Below, in pieces: positions 46,180 through 56,193 of a stretch of 64,000 bases of DNA. Position 1 is the first letter of the stretch; each line of letters starts with the position of its first letter. The position numbers were made by a program, and so were the translations under genes. The stretch is from Jeotgalibacillus aurantiacus (GTDB lineage Bacteria; Bacillota; Bacilli; Bacillales; Jeotgalibacillaceae), in NCBI RefSeq assembly GCF_020595125.1, contig NZ_JACNMS010000001.1:310001-374000 (forward strand), written 5' to 3'. A model generated the notes under the pieces. The model worked only from the letters and a program-made list of their open reading frames with translations, had not been told where the DNA came from and made no database searches.

Positions 46180-46818
46180 TCACGCTTTAATCGCGTGGAT
46201 CAGCCATGCGTATTCGTTCAGCTGTTTAAATGTAACGGCAAACCCTGCATCTGTGAAGAGTTTTTCCATCACAGGGACGGTTGTATAATACTCACGCTTT
46301 AAATCCTCAAGCAGATTATGATAGCCCTGCTCTTCAACCTTTTTCCACTGGGCAAACTTTGCTTCTTCATCTTTAAAGATTGTATCTGCAAATACGACCT
46401 GCCCGCCTTGCTGTAAAAGAGAGCCGTAAAGTGCAGCCGCTTTCGCTTTTTCGTCATCGGTTAAATGATGAAAAGCATATGTGCTCACAAAGGTGTCAAC
46501 CGGCTTACCGTCCAGCGGAAATTCCATAAAGTCTCCATCTGCCAGATCAAGCTGCGGAAAGCGCTCCTGCGTTCTTGCACGCATCGCACCATTCGGCTCA
46601 ATCCCCAGCACATCAAGTCCTCTGACTAACAGTTTCTCCGTCAGATTTCCGGTACCCGTTCCAAATTCTACCGTCCGGCCTTTTGCAAGAGAGGCCACCT
46701 CATCTAAAATTGTATCGTAACCGGCAAAGACTGCCTGGTATTCTTCGTCTTTACCACTCACGGAATCATCGTATGTCTCGACCCACTCATCAAAAATTTC
46801 AACAAATTCACGTCCCAT
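46180..46818 (-). CDS. yrrT: SAM-dependent methyltransferase YrrT
   Basis: A 212-residue class I methyltransferase with motif I VEFGTGTGNLTEKLL, post-I acidic VLGIEPNG, motif II FVSTYAFHHLTDDEK and GQVVFADTIF. B. subtilis YrrT heads the yrrT-mtnN-mccA-mccB operon and is thought to produce S-adenosylhomocysteine for the recycling route; its methyl acceptor is unknown. ATG follows GGAGCGTGCTTAA. The upstream region 46819-47011 is AT rich, with repeated CTTATCA words and a TCGGAATTA that could be a CymR half site, but no convincing operator. Confidence 0.88.
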   Translation of the reverse strand: MGREFVEIFDEWVETYDDSVSGKDEEYQAVFAGYDTILDEVASLAKGRTVEFGTGTGNLTEKLLVRGLDVLGIEPNGAMRARTQERFPQLDLADGDFMEFPLDGKPVDTFVSTYAFHHLTDDEKAKAAALYGSLLQQGGQVVFADTIFKDEEAKFAQWKKVEEQGYHNLLEDLKREYYTTVPVMEKLFTDAGFAVTFKQLNEYAWLIHAIKA

Positions 46819-47011
46819 TTAAGCACGCTCCATTCAAATATTATTATTCTTATCAATATACTCGGAATTAAACGGGTCGGTGATTATCTTATCAAAAAAT
46901 CGGTTGATTGTCACGCAGTTGAAATTCTTTGCATGAGCAAAATTCATGATTTATTCCGACAAGGCTGATAAGATTTAAATTGTTCAGATTTTTTACAGGG
47001 AGGGCTTTAAC

Positions 47012-47656
47012 ATGGCAACGTTACTCGAGGAAATTAAATCGTATAAGGAAACGTTTAAACAAAAAGCACCTGAAGAAAAACAGAGAATCATGGCACAGGC
47101 GACAAAAGAGCTTGAGGAATCCGGGATCGCTAAAGGACTGAAAACAGGAGATCAAGTTCCGGATTTCACGCTGTCGGACGCAACCGGTCAGTCTGTATCT
47201 TTAAAAGAGGAGCTTTCTAAAGGCCCTGTCATCATCACTTTTTACCGTGGTGGCTGGTGCCCATACTGTAATCTTGAGTTAAAAGCTTATCAGGCAAAGC
47301 TGCCGGACATTCAGGATGCCGGAGCACAGCTGATTGCCATCAGCCCTGAAACGCCGGACTCTTCTCTATCAACCAAGGAGAAAAACAACCTTCAATACAA
47401 AGTATTAAGCGATGAGAAAAACCGTGTTGCTGAGCAGTTTGACCTTGTGTTCAAAATGCCGGATTACCTGATTGACGTTTATAAGGATTCCGGGCTTGAC
47501 GTACCGGGACATAACGGAAATGAGGATTGGGAATTGCCTAAGCCCGCAACATTTATAGTTGCTCAATCAGGCGAAATCATTTTTGCAGACGTTGATTCAG
47601 ACTATACAAAACGCACTGCACCTGAAAAAGTAATTGACATTCTGAAAAACCATTAA
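47012..47656 (+). CDS. peroxiredoxin-like (AhpC/TSA) redoxin family protein
   Basis: A 214-residue thioredoxin-fold protein. After a helical N terminus (about 1-45) comes VPDFTLSDATGQSVSLKEEL, then FYRGGWCPYCNLELKAY with a CxxC active site in place of the usual single peroxidatic cysteine, then AQLIAISPETPDSS and PKPATFIVAQSGEIIFADV. Members of this PRX-like group probably reduce peroxides or act as disulfide reductases. ATG follows GGGAGGGC. Divergent from yrrT; ended by a bidirectional terminator shared with the next gene. Confidence 0.88.
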   Translation: MATLLEEIKSYKETFKQKAPEEKQRIMAQATKELEESGIAKGLKTGDQVPDFTLSDATGQSVSLKEELSKGPVIITFYRGGWCPYCNLELKAYQAKLPDIQDAGAQLIAISPETPDSSLSTKEKNNLQYKVLSDEKNRVAEQFDLVFKMPDYLIDVYKDSGLDVPGHNGNEDWELPKPATFIVAQSGEIIFADVDSDYTKRTAPEKVIDILKNH

Positions 47657-47660
47657 TAAC

Positions 47661-47696
47661 AAAAACAGGACACTCGGGCTCGGGTGTCCTGTTTTT
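47661..47696. terminator. bidirectional terminator between peroxiredoxin-like and ATPase genes
   Basis: AAAAACAGGACAC and GTGTCCTGTTTTT form a 13-bp inverted repeat around TCGGGCTCGG, itself able to pair. It serves both convergent genes. Confidence 0.94.
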
Positions 47697-47704
47697 ACAT
47701 TGTT

Positions 47705-48484
47705 CTATAAATGCCTCAAGTACTGCTCCGGATTTTGAAGAAATGATCTGGTCAGATTCACATGTTCCAAGTCGTTATAATCCACACTGACCAGCTTTCC
47801 ATCCTGGATTTCCAATAGCTCTGCTTCCGGACAGGCCATCAGGATGGGAGAATGCGTTGCAATAATAAACTGCGCATCCTTTTTAATCATCTCTTTGATC
47901 ATTGAAATGAGTGTGAGCTGTTTGAGTGGAGAAAGCGGTGCTTCAGGCTCATCCATCAGATAAAGTCCTCCGGGACGAAGCCTCGACTGGAACAAATCCA
48001 GAAACCCCTCTCCGTGTGACCTTACATCAAGACCATCCCCGTAAAGCTGTTTTAATTCATAGAGTGTTCTTGCATAAGGTAATGCTTCAAGGCTGTTTGG
48101 ATTCCGCTGCTTAATTTCTTTTAACGATGCAGTGTATTCATCTCTGATTTGTGCCTGCTTTTTCGTGAAATTGATGAAGTCATCCGCTCTGAGGAAAAAC
48201 CCTTCCCGTGTTCTGACTTTCCAGATCAGCTTCAGCTGTTCTCCGAGTCTTCTGGCATCAGCGAGAGACGGATCATCATCAATCGACAGCTCTCCAAGAA
48301 GACGGCTTCCAATATTAGCGGCAATCCCTTCAAGCAATGTTGACTTTCCTGTCCCATTCTCACCCACGAGAATTGTTACAGGTTTTGAAAAGGTCAATTC
48401 ATTAAAATGCCTGATAACGGGAAGCGAAAACGGAAATTCTTGTTGATTATGTTCTTTAAGGCTGATACTGAGTAAATGTGGCAT
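47705..48484 (-). CDS. AAA/ABC-type ATPase of unknown role
   Basis: A 259-residue soluble ATPase. The P-loop is ILVGENGTGKSTLLEGIA, the signature-like segment is SHGEGFLDLFQSRL and Walker B is GLYLMDEPEAPLSP; a histidine switch follows in FIIATHSPILMA. This is the compact RecF/SMC-like AAA type, with a central helical insert rich in charged residues. The substrate is unknown. Its ATG overlaps the stop of the upstream toroid-protein gene region (TAATATG), so they are cotranscribed. Related single-domain ATPases occur as housekeeping and as defence genes; the context does not decide. Confidence 0.82.
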   Translation of the reverse strand: MPHLLSISLKEHNQQEFPFSLPVIRHFNELTFSKPVTILVGENGTGKSTLLEGIAANIGSRLLGELSIDDDPSLADARRLGEQLKLIWKVRTREGFFLRADDFINFTKKQAQIRDEYTASLKEIKQRNPNSLEALPYARTLYELKQLYGDGLDVRSHGEGFLDLFQSRLRPGGLYLMDEPEAPLSPLKQLTLISMIKEMIKKDAQFIIATHSPILMACPEAELLEIQDGKLVSVDYNDLEHVNLTRSFLQNPEQYLRHL

Positions 48485-48485
48485 A

Positions 48486-49412
48486 TTATTCTCCTAACAA
48501 ATAATGTGGCGGGTGACACGCATTCACCGTCAGATAGCTTCTCCAGTCCTTTTTTGCCCGCTCCCACTCAACCGGATATTGTCCCCATTCCCATGACGGG
48601 TTCCAGTAGCCTTCTTTTGTCAGCCGGTCTGCATACCAGCGGGCGTTTTCCTCCACGAGATCTTCCATGACGGAATATAGAGGCGACTGCGTTCTCTGGA
48701 CGATTTTTAAAGGCTGCAGTCCATACCCTTCCCACTCTTCAGACGTTTTAGTAAGAGCTGTATGCGCCTGATCAGCGATCTTTTGTATGATCTGATCCCG
48801 CAGCTCCCCTTTATGCGTGAGCTCAGCCAAACGGTAATAGCACTGAATTTCATGCATATCCCACTGGTCGATTTCATGAAGCCGCTTTGTCATGGCCACT
48901 TCAAGATCCGCAGTTATTTCATCTGACATGTGACTTCTGCAACGATGAAGGTAGCCTAGAATTTCAGCCCCCGGATTACCAGGGATCTTCTCAAATCCGG
49001 TCTCACCGGTTTCCTCATTGACATTCCACCATGGCGCCCTAGGAACGTGATTTACTGTTGCAGGCACAATTGGAAACAGCTTTTTACCCCGGTCATATTG
49101 AGCAATTAAATAATGCATGGCTTTTACAACCATTGGATGATCTGCTTCAATCGGCAGCTGCATTAAATATTGAAGGGCGACGGTCGTATCCAGAACAGTC
49201 GAGTCAATCAGCCGGCTGTCTGCCTCAAGCGCGTGGCCAAATCCACCATCCTCGTTCTGATAGGATTCAAGTGCATGAATCACGGCTTCGTGTGACCCTT
49301 CCCCCTGCCTGAACTGATGAAACGCACGCTCCACAGGTCTTGCATAACGCTGTATGTATAAGTTTATCGCGATTTTCTGATCTTTTGATAAATGCTTCGT
49401 TAAAATATTCAT
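48486..49412 (-). CDS. alpha/alpha-toroid (squalene-cyclase/prenyltransferase-like) protein
   Basis: A 308-residue protein. YQNEDGGFGHALEADSRL near residue 50 resembles the QxxDGSW/QNEDGGFG repeat of terpenoid cyclase and prenyltransferase toroids, and STVLDTTVALQYL follows as a second helix pair. The aspartate-rich catalytic motif of true cyclases is not seen, so a binding or unknown enzymatic role is more likely. The C terminus is rich in tryptophan (WNPSWEWGQYPVEWE). Start behind GGAGGTGAGCTC. Forms an operon with the ATPase. Confidence 0.72.
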   Translation of the reverse strand: MNILTKHLSKDQKIAINLYIQRYARPVERAFHQFRQGEGSHEAVIHALESYQNEDGGFGHALEADSRLIDSTVLDTTVALQYLMQLPIEADHPMVVKAMHYLIAQYDRGKKLFPIVPATVNHVPRAPWWNVNEETGETGFEKIPGNPGAEILGYLHRCRSHMSDEITADLEVAMTKRLHEIDQWDMHEIQCYYRLAELTHKGELRDQIIQKIADQAHTALTKTSEEWEGYGLQPLKIVQRTQSPLYSVMEDLVEENARWYADRLTKEGYWNPSWEWGQYPVEWERAKKDWRSYLTVNACHPPHYLLGE

Positions 49413-49517
49413 GAGCTCACCTCCTATGTTTTAATTCTTCTTCCTCTATGATCAAAAAACCTTTCCATCCCAAAAAATATTTATTAGAGGAACTAAATAA
49501 TTTTACATTTTAGTAGT

Positions 49518-49543
49518 TAAAAAGTCACGATTTCAACCGATAT
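49518..49543 (+). promoter_or_regulatory. sigma-D promoter of chemoreceptor gene
   Basis: TAAA (49518-49521), 15 bases, CCGATAT (49537-49543), the classic motility sigma factor pattern. It lies 34 bp upstream of the chemoreceptor start. Confidence 0.85.
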
Positions 49544-49576
49544 TAGAATCAGATTATATAAAAGGAGCGTTATTGC

Positions 49577-51310
49577 ATGAGGAGTGTCAGGGGCAAGTTA
49601 TTAAGTATTTCATTTATCTTATTGGTGATTCCAGGACTCGTGATCGGTTCCATCAGCTATTTTTCAGCAAAAAACAGTCTGGATGCTTCGGGTCAGACGA
49701 TGATTAAAAACGCTGTAACGATGGCGATTCAAATGATTGACGGCTATCAGCAGCAGGTTGATGCAGGAGAAATCACATTAGAAGAAGCTCAGGAACAGGT
49801 CAAAACATATTTACTTGGGGAAATGCAGACAGACGGAACTAGACCAAATACGAACCCGGTTGACCTTGGTGAAAACGGATATTTTGTCGTTCTCGATGAA
49901 CAGGGAAATGAGATTGCCCACCCTTCACTTGAAGGTGAAAACGTATTAGATGTTCAGGATGTTGACGGCAGCTACTTCGTTCAAGAGCAAATTGAAACAG
50001 CTCAAAATGGTGGCGGCTTTGTTACTTATTCATGGGCATTCCCTGATTCAGACCGCATCGGCGAAAAAATTATGTACAATGAGCTTGATCCGAACTGGGG
50101 ATGGGTTGTGACTGCCGGTTCTTATATGGAGGATTTCAATGCAGAATCCAACAGCATCCTGTGGATGATCGGCTGGACGATTGGAGCCTCACTGATCATT
50201 GGTGCAGTATTAATCATTTTGTTATCTAATCATTTATCTAAACCGATTGTTGCTGTTAAAAATCAACTGAACCGTTTAAGTGAAAATGATCTGACCGGAT
50301 CCTTTGCAGCATTTAACCGCAAGGATGAAATCGGAGAACTTGGTGCAAGCCTTGTTAAAATGAAGGATAACCTGAACGCAATGATTCAGCGGATCCAGCA
50401 GGTTTCCCATACACTTGCTGCTTCATCTGAGGAATTGTCTGCAAGTGCAGAAGAAACAAACCGGGCAACCGAGCAGATCGCCGGATCAATTCAGCTGATT
50501 TCCGAAAACGCTGAAACACAAACAGAACAGGCGGCATCCTCTCAGGAAACGGTATATGGCATTTCTGAAGGAATCAGCACCATTAAAAATCACCTCGTGT
50601 CAGCAGGAGAATCGACTGAAACCACTGCAGCGAAGGTCGCAGAAGGTAAAGAACGTGTGTTAAATACAGAAGAAAAAATGAACGATATTCAGGAAACATC
50701 AAAGAGAGCATCAGGCGCTATTCAGCAACTCGGCGGAAAGTCCGAACAAATCGGAAATATTGTATCACTCATTACAGCAGTCGCCGAGCAGACGAACCTG
50801 CTTGCGCTGAATGCAGCCATTGAAGCAGCACGGGCCGGAGAACACGGAAAAGGCTTTGCCGTTGTAGCAGATGAAATCAGAAAGCTTGCCGAACAATCCA
50901 GCCGTTCCGCTTCTCAAATTCAAGATCTGATCTTTGAAATCCAAACCGGCATTCAGGAATCCGTGAAATACATGAACGAAGGAGAATTCTCCGTTTCAGC
51001 GGGTATGGACGCCATGAATTTAACTGGCGAAAGCTTCAACGAAATCGAAAAAGCATCTGCGGTGATTTCAGAAGCAGCAAGAAATGTACTGAAATCCGTA
51101 ACTGAGCTGGACCAACGCACAGCTCTAATGGTTGAAACAGCAGCGAAAACAACTGAAATGATTGAACACTCTTCGGCTGAATCTCAATCCATTGCAGCAG
51201 CATCAGAAGAACAAAGCGCCTCCATGGAAGAAGTTGCAGCGAGTTCAGCAGCACTCTCTCACATGGCAGAAGAACTGAGCGAAATCGTAGCAGAGTTTAA
51301 AATTGCTTAA
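49577..51310 (+). CDS. methyl-accepting chemotaxis protein with Cache sensor
   Basis: A 577-residue transmembrane receptor. Order: cytoplasmic start, TM1 ([19 protein letters not shown]), extracellular single Cache domain at about 35-195 ([20 protein letters not shown] and [18 protein letters not shown]), TM2 at about 200-222, HAMP linker, then a methyl-accepting coiled coil with the hairpin tip [20 protein letters not shown]. It signals to CheA/CheW. The ligand is unknown; Cache domains often bind organic acids or amino acids. ATG 49577 follows AAAAGGAGCG. A sigma-D promoter upstream ties it to the motility regulon. The 51311-51474 stretch after it has short inverted words but no clear feature. 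Confidence 0.95.
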   Translation: MRSVRGKLLSISFILLVIPGLVIGSISYFSAKNSLDASGQTMIKNAVTMAIQMIDGYQQQVDAGEITLEEAQEQVKTYLLGEMQTDGTRPNTNPVDLGENGYFVVLDEQGNEIAHPSLEGENVLDVQDVDGSYFVQEQIETAQNGGGFVTYSWAFPDSDRIGEKIMYNELDPNWGWVVTAGSYMEDFNAESNSILWMIGWTIGASLIIGAVLIILLSNHLSKPIVAVKNQLNRLSENDLTGSFAAFNRKDEIGELGASLVKMKDNLNAMIQRIQQVSHTLAASSEELSASAEETNRATEQIAGSIQLISENAETQTEQAASSQETVYGISEGISTIKNHLVSAGESTETTAAKVAEGKERVLNTEEKMNDIQETSKRASGAIQQLGGKSEQIGNIVSLITAVAEQTNLLALNAAIEAARAGEHGKGFAVVADEIRKLAEQSSRSASQIQDLIFEIQTGIQESVKYMNEGEFSVSAGMDAMNLTGESFNEIEKASAVISEAARNVLKSVTELDQRTALMVETAAKTTEMIEHSSAESQSIAAASEEQSASMEEVAASSAALSHMAEELSEIVAEFKIA

Positions 51311-51474
51311 AGAAAACGGCGTCGCGTAAGCCAGTCTCAGTTGCAAAAATGAGCTGAGAAGTAAATCGAGCCACGTACAATCTTTTGTGAAATGAAAGAC
51401 TAGTTATATTAAAGCCGAAGTACTAGCCTTAACCCCTTGTAACGAAAGAGAATACGGCCCGGTATTAACAGGGC

Positions 51475-51517
51475 AAAAAAGACTGGATAAACGCATATGC
51501 GTTTATCCAGTCTTTTT
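51475..51517. terminator. bidirectional terminator between chemoreceptor gene and argS
   Basis: AAAAAAGACTGGATAAACGC and its exact complement with TTTTT form a perfect 33-bp palindrome at 51481-51513. Confidence 0.95.
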
Positions 51518-51524
51518 GGATTGA

Positions 51525-53195
51525 TTACATTTTCTCAGGAGCCGCTACCCCAATCAGCTTTAATGCATTGCTGATCGTCTGACGCACTGACTGAATGAGG
51601 TTCAGACGCGCTTTTGTCAGCTCAGGTGCTTCAGGATCAAGCACTTTATTCGCATTGTAGAAGCTGTGGAACGCAGAAGCAAGTTCGTTAATATACGTTG
51701 CCACACGGTGCGGTGTACGCATTTCGGCAGCTGAACCGACAACCTGCGGGAATTCCCCAAGCTTTTTCAGAAGATCGATTTCTTTTTCCGTGCCAATCAG
51801 TGATACGTCTGCCTCATCTGCAAAGCTGAAGCCATTCTCCTCTGCCTGACGCAGAATGCTGCAAATACGGGCATGCGCATATTGAGCATAGTAAACCGGA
51901 TTTTCGTTTGACTGGGAAACAGCAAGATCAAGGTCAAAGTCCATGTGTGAATCGCCGCTTCTCATCGCAAAGAAATAGCGCACTGCATCAAGACCAACCT
52001 CGTCAACCAGCTCACGCATCGTCACGGCTTTACCCGTACGCTTACTCATCTTCATCTTTTCGCCGTCTTTGTAAAGCTGAACCATCTGGATGACTTCCAC
52101 TTCTAGGTCATCGCGGTTGTAGCCAAGCGCCTCAACAGCCGCCTTCATACGCGGAATGTATCCGTGGTGATCCGCTCCCCAGATGTTGATGACTTTCTTA
52201 AAACCACGCTCAAACTTATCACGGTGATAAGCAAGGTCAGGTGTCAGATATGTGTAAGATCCGTCATTTTTAATCAGCACGCGATCCTTATCGTCACCAA
52301 GCTCAGTAGAACGGAACCACGTTGCACCGTCCTCTTCATAAACGTGTCCATTCGCCTTTAACACTTTAAGCGCGTCATCGATTTTACCGCTCGTATAAAG
52401 AGACGTTTCTGAGTACCATACATCAAAAGGAACGCGGAATGCTTCAAGATCATCCTGCAGTTTTTTGAGCTCGTATTTTAAACCGTATTCACGGAAAAAT
52501 TCGTAGCGCTCTTCTTCTGATGCCTGAACGTATTTGTCACCGAACTCTTCAGCCAGCGTATTGGCAATACCGATAATATCAGCACCGTGATAGCCGTCCT
52601 CAGGCATTTCCATATCCTTGCCGAGCGCCTGGAAATAGCGGGCTTCCACTGATTTTGCCAGGTTGTGAATCTGATTGCCGGCGTCATTAATATAATATTC
52701 ACGCGTAACATCGTAGCCTGCTTTTGAAAGCACGTTACATAATGAATCGCCAACAGATGCCCCACGTGCGTGTCCAAGATGAAGATCGCCTGTCGGGTTC
52801 GCTGATACAAACTCAACCTGAACCTTTTCACCTTTTCCTGTATTTGTTTCACCGTAAGCGTCCCCTGCTGTCAGGATTGCTGGAATCAAGTCAGTCAGGT
52901 ACGAATTATCCATGTAAAAGTTGATAAAACCAGGTCCGGCAATATCGACCTTTTGAATCGACGCCTTAGACTGGTCAAAGTTTTCAACGAGTTCTGAAGC
53001 AATCTGACGGGGTGCTTTTTTCGCAACACGCGCAAGCTGCATCGCCATATTTGTAGAGAAATCTCCGTTCGCTTTATCCTTAGGCGTTTCTAAAATCACC
53101 TCGGGAAGCTGATCCTCTGTTGCCAATCCCGCTTTTAAAACGGCATCCTTAATTTCCTGCTTTAACTTCTCCTGAATTTCAATTGCAATGGTCAT
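51525..53195 (-). CDS. argS: arginyl-tRNA synthetase
   Basis: A 556-residue class I synthetase. The N-terminal arginine-specific domain is followed by the HIGH motif in [16 protein letters not shown] and the KMSKS motif in [12 protein letters not shown]; the C terminus [11 protein letters not shown] and the ALKLIGV end are typical. ATG starts within the last codons of ywiB (four-base overlap). The ywiB-argS order matches B. subtilis. Confidence 0.97.
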   Translation of the reverse strand: MTIAIEIQEKLKQEIKDAVLKAGLATEDQLPEVILETPKDKANGDFSTNMAMQLARVAKKAPRQIASELVENFDQSKASIQKVDIAGPGFINFYMDNSYLTDLIPAILTAGDAYGETNTGKGEKVQVEFVSANPTGDLHLGHARGASVGDSLCNVLSKAGYDVTREYYINDAGNQIHNLAKSVEARYFQALGKDMEMPEDGYHGADIIGIANTLAEEFGDKYVQASEEERYEFFREYGLKYELKKLQDDLEAFRVPFDVWYSETSLYTSGKIDDALKVLKANGHVYEEDGATWFRSTELGDDKDRVLIKNDGSYTYLTPDLAYHRDKFERGFKKVINIWGADHHGYIPRMKAAVEALGYNRDDLEVEVIQMVQLYKDGEKMKMSKRTGKAVTMRELVDEVGLDAVRYFFAMRSGDSHMDFDLDLAVSQSNENPVYYAQYAHARICSILRQAEENGFSFADEADVSLIGTEKEIDLLKKLGEFPQVVGSAAEMRTPHRVATYINELASAFHSFYNANKVLDPEAPELTKARLNLIQSVRQTISNALKLIGVAAPEKM

Positions 53196-53626
53196 CCTTG
53201 TGCTGCCTCCTTGTAATCAATCGTCATATCATAAGAACCGACGCTGCTGCCCTGCATTTCGAGTCCGTAGCGAATATGAAAACGGCCCTTTTCTGAGCCT
53301 GGTGTTGTATGGGTGTAGATTTTTGTATCTGTGATCATCGATAGCGTGCCGTACTCGCTTTCATAGGAGCTCATCATTTTATCGCCCCGTCTGAAGGCAA
53401 GGCGCATTTTCAAAGCACCGCTTCTCAGGATGACGGCGCTGTCCTCTTCCATTTTCACAATGGTACGGACAGTTCCGGTTTCCTGCGTTTCATCGTATTT
53501 CAAATAGTGAATATCGTTTTTTTGAATCCATTCGCCTTCTGAGCGGAAGGATAGTGCTTCTTTTGAGCCGTCCGGCTGGGTAATCACCGTGGTGAGGTGA
53601 ATGGATACGGGTGTCGAGTTTTCCAC
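53192..53626 (-). CDS. ywiB: DUF1934 family protein (YwiB-like)
   Basis: A 144-residue predicted beta-barrel protein of lipocalin/calycin-like fold. It has [30 protein letters not shown] and [13 protein letters not shown]. Function unknown; it is almost always next to argS in Bacillales. A GTG at 53624-53626 lies eight bases after GGAG and is preferred to the GTG nine bases earlier, which overlaps that site. Cotranscribed with argS. Confidence 0.85.
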   Translation of the reverse strand: MENSTPVSIHLTTVITQPDGSKEALSFRSEGEWIQKNDIHYLKYDETQETGTVRTIVKMEEDSAVILRSGALKMRLAFRRGDKMMSSYESEYGTLSMITDTKIYTHTTPGSEKGRFHIRYGLEMQGSSVGSYDMTIDYKEAAQG

Positions 53627-53754
53627 TGGTCTCACTCCGTTTCGTCCGAATTATTAACCTTACTATTATAGAAAGGAATGCGTGAAAATGCAATGTGAAG
53701 TGGAGGAAAGGTAGGGATGGATTTTTCAGGGAAAACGTTGAATTTGATATAACC

Positions 53755-53869
53755 GTGCCGGAACCGTCCTTCGCTTTCCGCGGCCGCGCGGTGAGCCAGC
53801 TAATGCTCCGCATTACGCTGTCTCACCTGTCGCTTCTCTGCCGCAGGAGTCTACGGACGGTCCCGGCAC
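53755..53869 (+). repeat. dispersed palindromic element, copy R7 (GTGCCGG type)
   Basis: Arms GTGCCGGAACCGTCC and GGACGGTCCCGGCAC pair at 14 of 15 positions. Core: CGCTTTCCGCGGCCGCGCGG, TGAGCCAGC...GCTGTCTCA and CTGCCGCAGGAGTCTACGG. Lies upstream of ywiB-argS. Nothing else recognised in 53870-54050. Confidence 0.9.
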
Positions 53870-54051
53870 TTTGGTTTTGATATTTACATCCATAACTTTT
53901 TTAGATGGAAATCGAGTTTAAAACCCAAAAGAAAAGTACACTTTGTTTTATTTATAATTTTGAGTGTCTTTCTCAAGCGGCTTGGTAATAATCAAAGATT
54001 CCCATTCTTTATTGAACAAAATCTAAATCCTTCACTTGGTTTATAACGCAG

Positions 54052-54081
54052 AAAAAACTGCCCTGGTGATCAGGACAGTTT
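54052..54081 (-). terminator. speB terminator
   Basis: AAACTG.CCTG and CAGG.CAGTTT pair around GTGAT; minus strand continues TTTTTTCTG. Confidence 0.8.
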
Positions 54082-54087
54082 AGTGTT

Positions 54088-54960
54088 TTATTTTACAAAC
54101 CCGAGCAGCATTTCTCTTAGGAGTTTGCTGGCTGTGTTGGCTGTTTGTTCTGAGTTGTCGTAGACGGGTGCGACTTCTACGAGGTCGGCTCCGATGACGT
54201 TGACGTCTGATCCTGCAATGGCGTGGATGGATGCAAGGAGTTCACGTGATGTGATTCCGCCGGCGTCCACTGTGCCGGTACCGGGTGCGTGTGCCGGGTC
54301 AAGTACGTCGATGTCGATTGTGACATAAACCGGACGTCCTGCAAGGGTTGGCAGGATTTCTTTTAATGGCTCAAGCACGTCAAATTTTGAAATGTGCATG
54401 GCGTTTTCTTTTGCCCACTCGAATTCTTCCTTCATGCCTGAGCGGATGCCGAATGAATAGACGTTGTTCGGTCCGATATGCTCAGCAATTTTACGGATTG
54501 GTGTGGAGTGTGACAGCTCCTCCCCTTCATAATCCGTGCGAAGGTCGGTGTGGGCATCCATGTGAATAATCGCGAGGTCCTTGTATTTTTTTGCCGCAGC
54601 CTTCATCACAGGCCACGATACAAGGTGCTCTCCGCCCATGCCTAATGGGAATTTCCCATCTTTAAACAGGGTGTCGAGATACTCTTCGATTAAGTCAATA
54701 CTCTTATAAGGGTTTCCGAATGGCAGTGGGATATCCCCCGCATCGAAATACTTAACATCGTCAAGTTCACGGTCAAGGTACGGGCTGTATTCCTCGAGTC
54801 CGATTGAGACTTCGCGGATACGTGCCGGGCCAAAACGGGAGCCTGGACGGTAGCTGACGGTCCAGTCCATCGGCATACCATAGATGACCGCCTGGCTCTC
54901 TTCATAACTCGGGTGACTTTTAATAAATACGTTACCTGAATACTGCTCATCAAATTTCAC
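54088..54960 (-). CDS. speB: agmatinase
   Basis: A 290-residue binuclear manganese ureohydrolase that converts agmatine to putrescine and urea. Metal-binding motifs are GGEHLVSWPVM, IHMDAHTDLR and TIDIDVLDPAHAPGTGT, all complete. Downstream of speE by 13 bp, the same pairing as in B. subtilis, so putrescine production and use are coexpressed. Confidence 0.96.
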   Translation of the reverse strand: MKFDEQYSGNVFIKSHPSYEESQAVIYGMPMDWTVSYRPGSRFGPARIREVSIGLEEYSPYLDRELDDVKYFDAGDIPLPFGNPYKSIDLIEEYLDTLFKDGKFPLGMGGEHLVSWPVMKAAAKKYKDLAIIHMDAHTDLRTDYEGEELSHSTPIRKIAEHIGPNNVYSFGIRSGMKEEFEWAKENAMHISKFDVLEPLKEILPTLAGRPVYVTIDIDVLDPAHAPGTGTVDAGGITSRELLASIHAIAGSDVNVIGADLVEVAPVYDNSEQTANTASKLLREMLLGFVK

Positions 54961-54973
54961 AGCAGGTGCCTCC

Positions 54974-55804
54974 TTATTCCGTTAAATCCTTCACGAATTT
55001 CGGCAGCACGAATGAAGCATTGTGAAGCTCTTTCGTGTAGTATTTCGTGTCGATTTCGTGGAAACGCTCTTCCGCCACTTTTAACGGGTCATGCTTTTTA
55101 GAGCCAAGTGTAAACGCCCATAGACCGCTTGGGTACGTTGGGATATTCGCTGTGTAAAGGCGTGTGATCGGGAAGATTTCCTTCACATCGCTCATAACCT
55201 GCTTAATAAGATCCGCTTTAAACCAAGGGTTATCAGACTGTGCAACAAAAATGCCGTCTTCCTTCAGCGCTTTTGAAATGCCTGAATAGAATCCTTTTGT
55301 AAACAGGTTAACAGCCGGTCCAACAGGCTCAGTAGAATCAACCATGATGACGTCATACACGTTTTCACTTTCAGCAATGTGCATAAAGCCGTCTCCTACG
55401 ATCACTTCAACACGCTCATTTTCAAGATCCCCTGCAATCTCAGGAAGGTATTTCTTCGAATACTCGATGACCTTGCCATCAATTTCAACAAGTGTCGCTT
55501 TCTTTACAGATGGGTGCTTCAGCACTTCGCGGATCACACCGCCGTCTCCACCGCCAACAACGAGTACATTTTCAGGGTTCGGGTGCGTAAATAATGGAAC
55601 GTGCGCGACCATTTCGTGATAAACGAACTCATCCTTCTGCGAAGTCATGACCATTCCGTCAAGAAACAGCATATTTCCCCACTCTTCTGTTTCAGCCATT
55701 TCAAGCAGTTGGAAGTCAGTCTGTTCAGTATGAAGCGTCTGCTTCACCTTCATCGTAATTCCGAAATTCTCTGTTTGCTTTTCTGTAAACCAGAATCCAG
55801 CCAT
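54974..55804 (-). CDS. speE: spermidine synthase
   Basis: A 276-residue aminopropyltransferase that makes spermidine from putrescine and decarboxylated [20 protein letters not shown] binds the nucleoside, the catalytic aspartate lies in [12 protein letters not shown], and [15 protein letters not shown] follows. ATG 55802-55804 after AAAGGAGATATG gives the family start [10 protein letters not shown]; the ten-residue extension was rejected. Preceded by a promoter and a palindrome in the leader. Confidence 0.96.
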   Translation of the reverse strand: MAGFWFTEKQTENFGITMKVKQTLHTEQTDFQLLEMAETEEWGNMLFLDGMVMTSQKDEFVYHEMVAHVPLFTHPNPENVLVVGGGDGGVIREVLKHPSVKKATLVEIDGKVIEYSKKYLPEIAGDLENERVEVIVGDGFMHIAESENVYDVIMVDSTEPVGPAVNLFTKGFYSGISKALKEDGIFVAQSDNPWFKADLIKQVMSDVKEIFPITRLYTANIPTYPSGLWAFTLGSKKHDPLKVAEERFHEIDTKYYTKELHNASFVLPKFVKDLTE

Positions 55805-55895
55805 TTTGCATATCTCCTTTATGATCCATATCATTTGCCCTGCCAGTAAGCAGCGCCTTTATTTCAATCGTTTTCCGAGTCCATTAGCAACATCG

Positions 55896-55919
55896 TTTCG
55901 TGTTTTCCACAACACGAAA
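55896..55919. promoter_or_regulatory. perfect palindrome in speE leader
   Basis: TTTCGTGTT, TTCCAC, AACACGAAA: nine-base perfect arms, six-base loop. It lies about 25 bp downstream of the speE -10 element and 90 bp before the start. It could be an operator or an RNA hairpin; no T tract, so not a simple terminator. Confidence 0.55.
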
Positions 55920-55941
55920 ATTTAAAACACACATGAGAAAA

Positions 55942-55969
55942 AGTATAGAGAAAAATACACAGAATTCAA
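55942..55969 (-). promoter_or_regulatory. speE-speB promoter
   Basis: Minus strand TTGAAT (55964-55969), 16-base spacer, TATACT (55942-55947), about 140 bp upstream of speE. Confidence 0.65.
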
Positions 55970-56018
55970 GCTATTTTTTGAGGATGTTTAAAAACAAGTA
56001 AACGTGCTCATACTACGA

Positions 56019-56190
56019 GGAAAAGCGGAGGCGGGCGTTTAGCGGCGTATGCGGTGGACTGAAGCGATTAAGATAAAGGAAACACAGTGAACAAAGTGAG
56101 CTGATGTTGACTTATCGAAATGAGCTGAGGGAAGCGCACTAGCCGCTGCGAATCGGAGCTGGACATCGGGAAAAGCGGAGGCGGGCGTTT
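56019..56190 (-). repeat. diverged type B element with flanking 22-bp direct repeats
   Basis: The 22-bp sequence at 56019-56040 (GAAAAGCGGAGGCGGGCG core) is repeated exactly at 56169-56190. Between them GCGGCGTATGCGG...CCGCTGC and GGAGCTGGAC appear. GAAAAGCGGAGGCG and AGCTGGAC are also the reverse complement of the type B module at 14046, 14256 and 24410, so this is a distant copy on the other strand. Confidence 0.7.
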
Positions 56191-56193
56191 GTT

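Noticed and set aside
46819-47011. CymR operator upstream of yrrT
   Set aside because: Only a half site (TCGGAATTA) is seen; without the partner half it cannot be claimed.
51311-51474. Possible gene or element between the chemoreceptor gene and the argS terminator
   Set aside because: Only short inverted words (CTCAG/CTGAG, CTAGT/ACTAG) are seen; no frame, no match to the repeat families.
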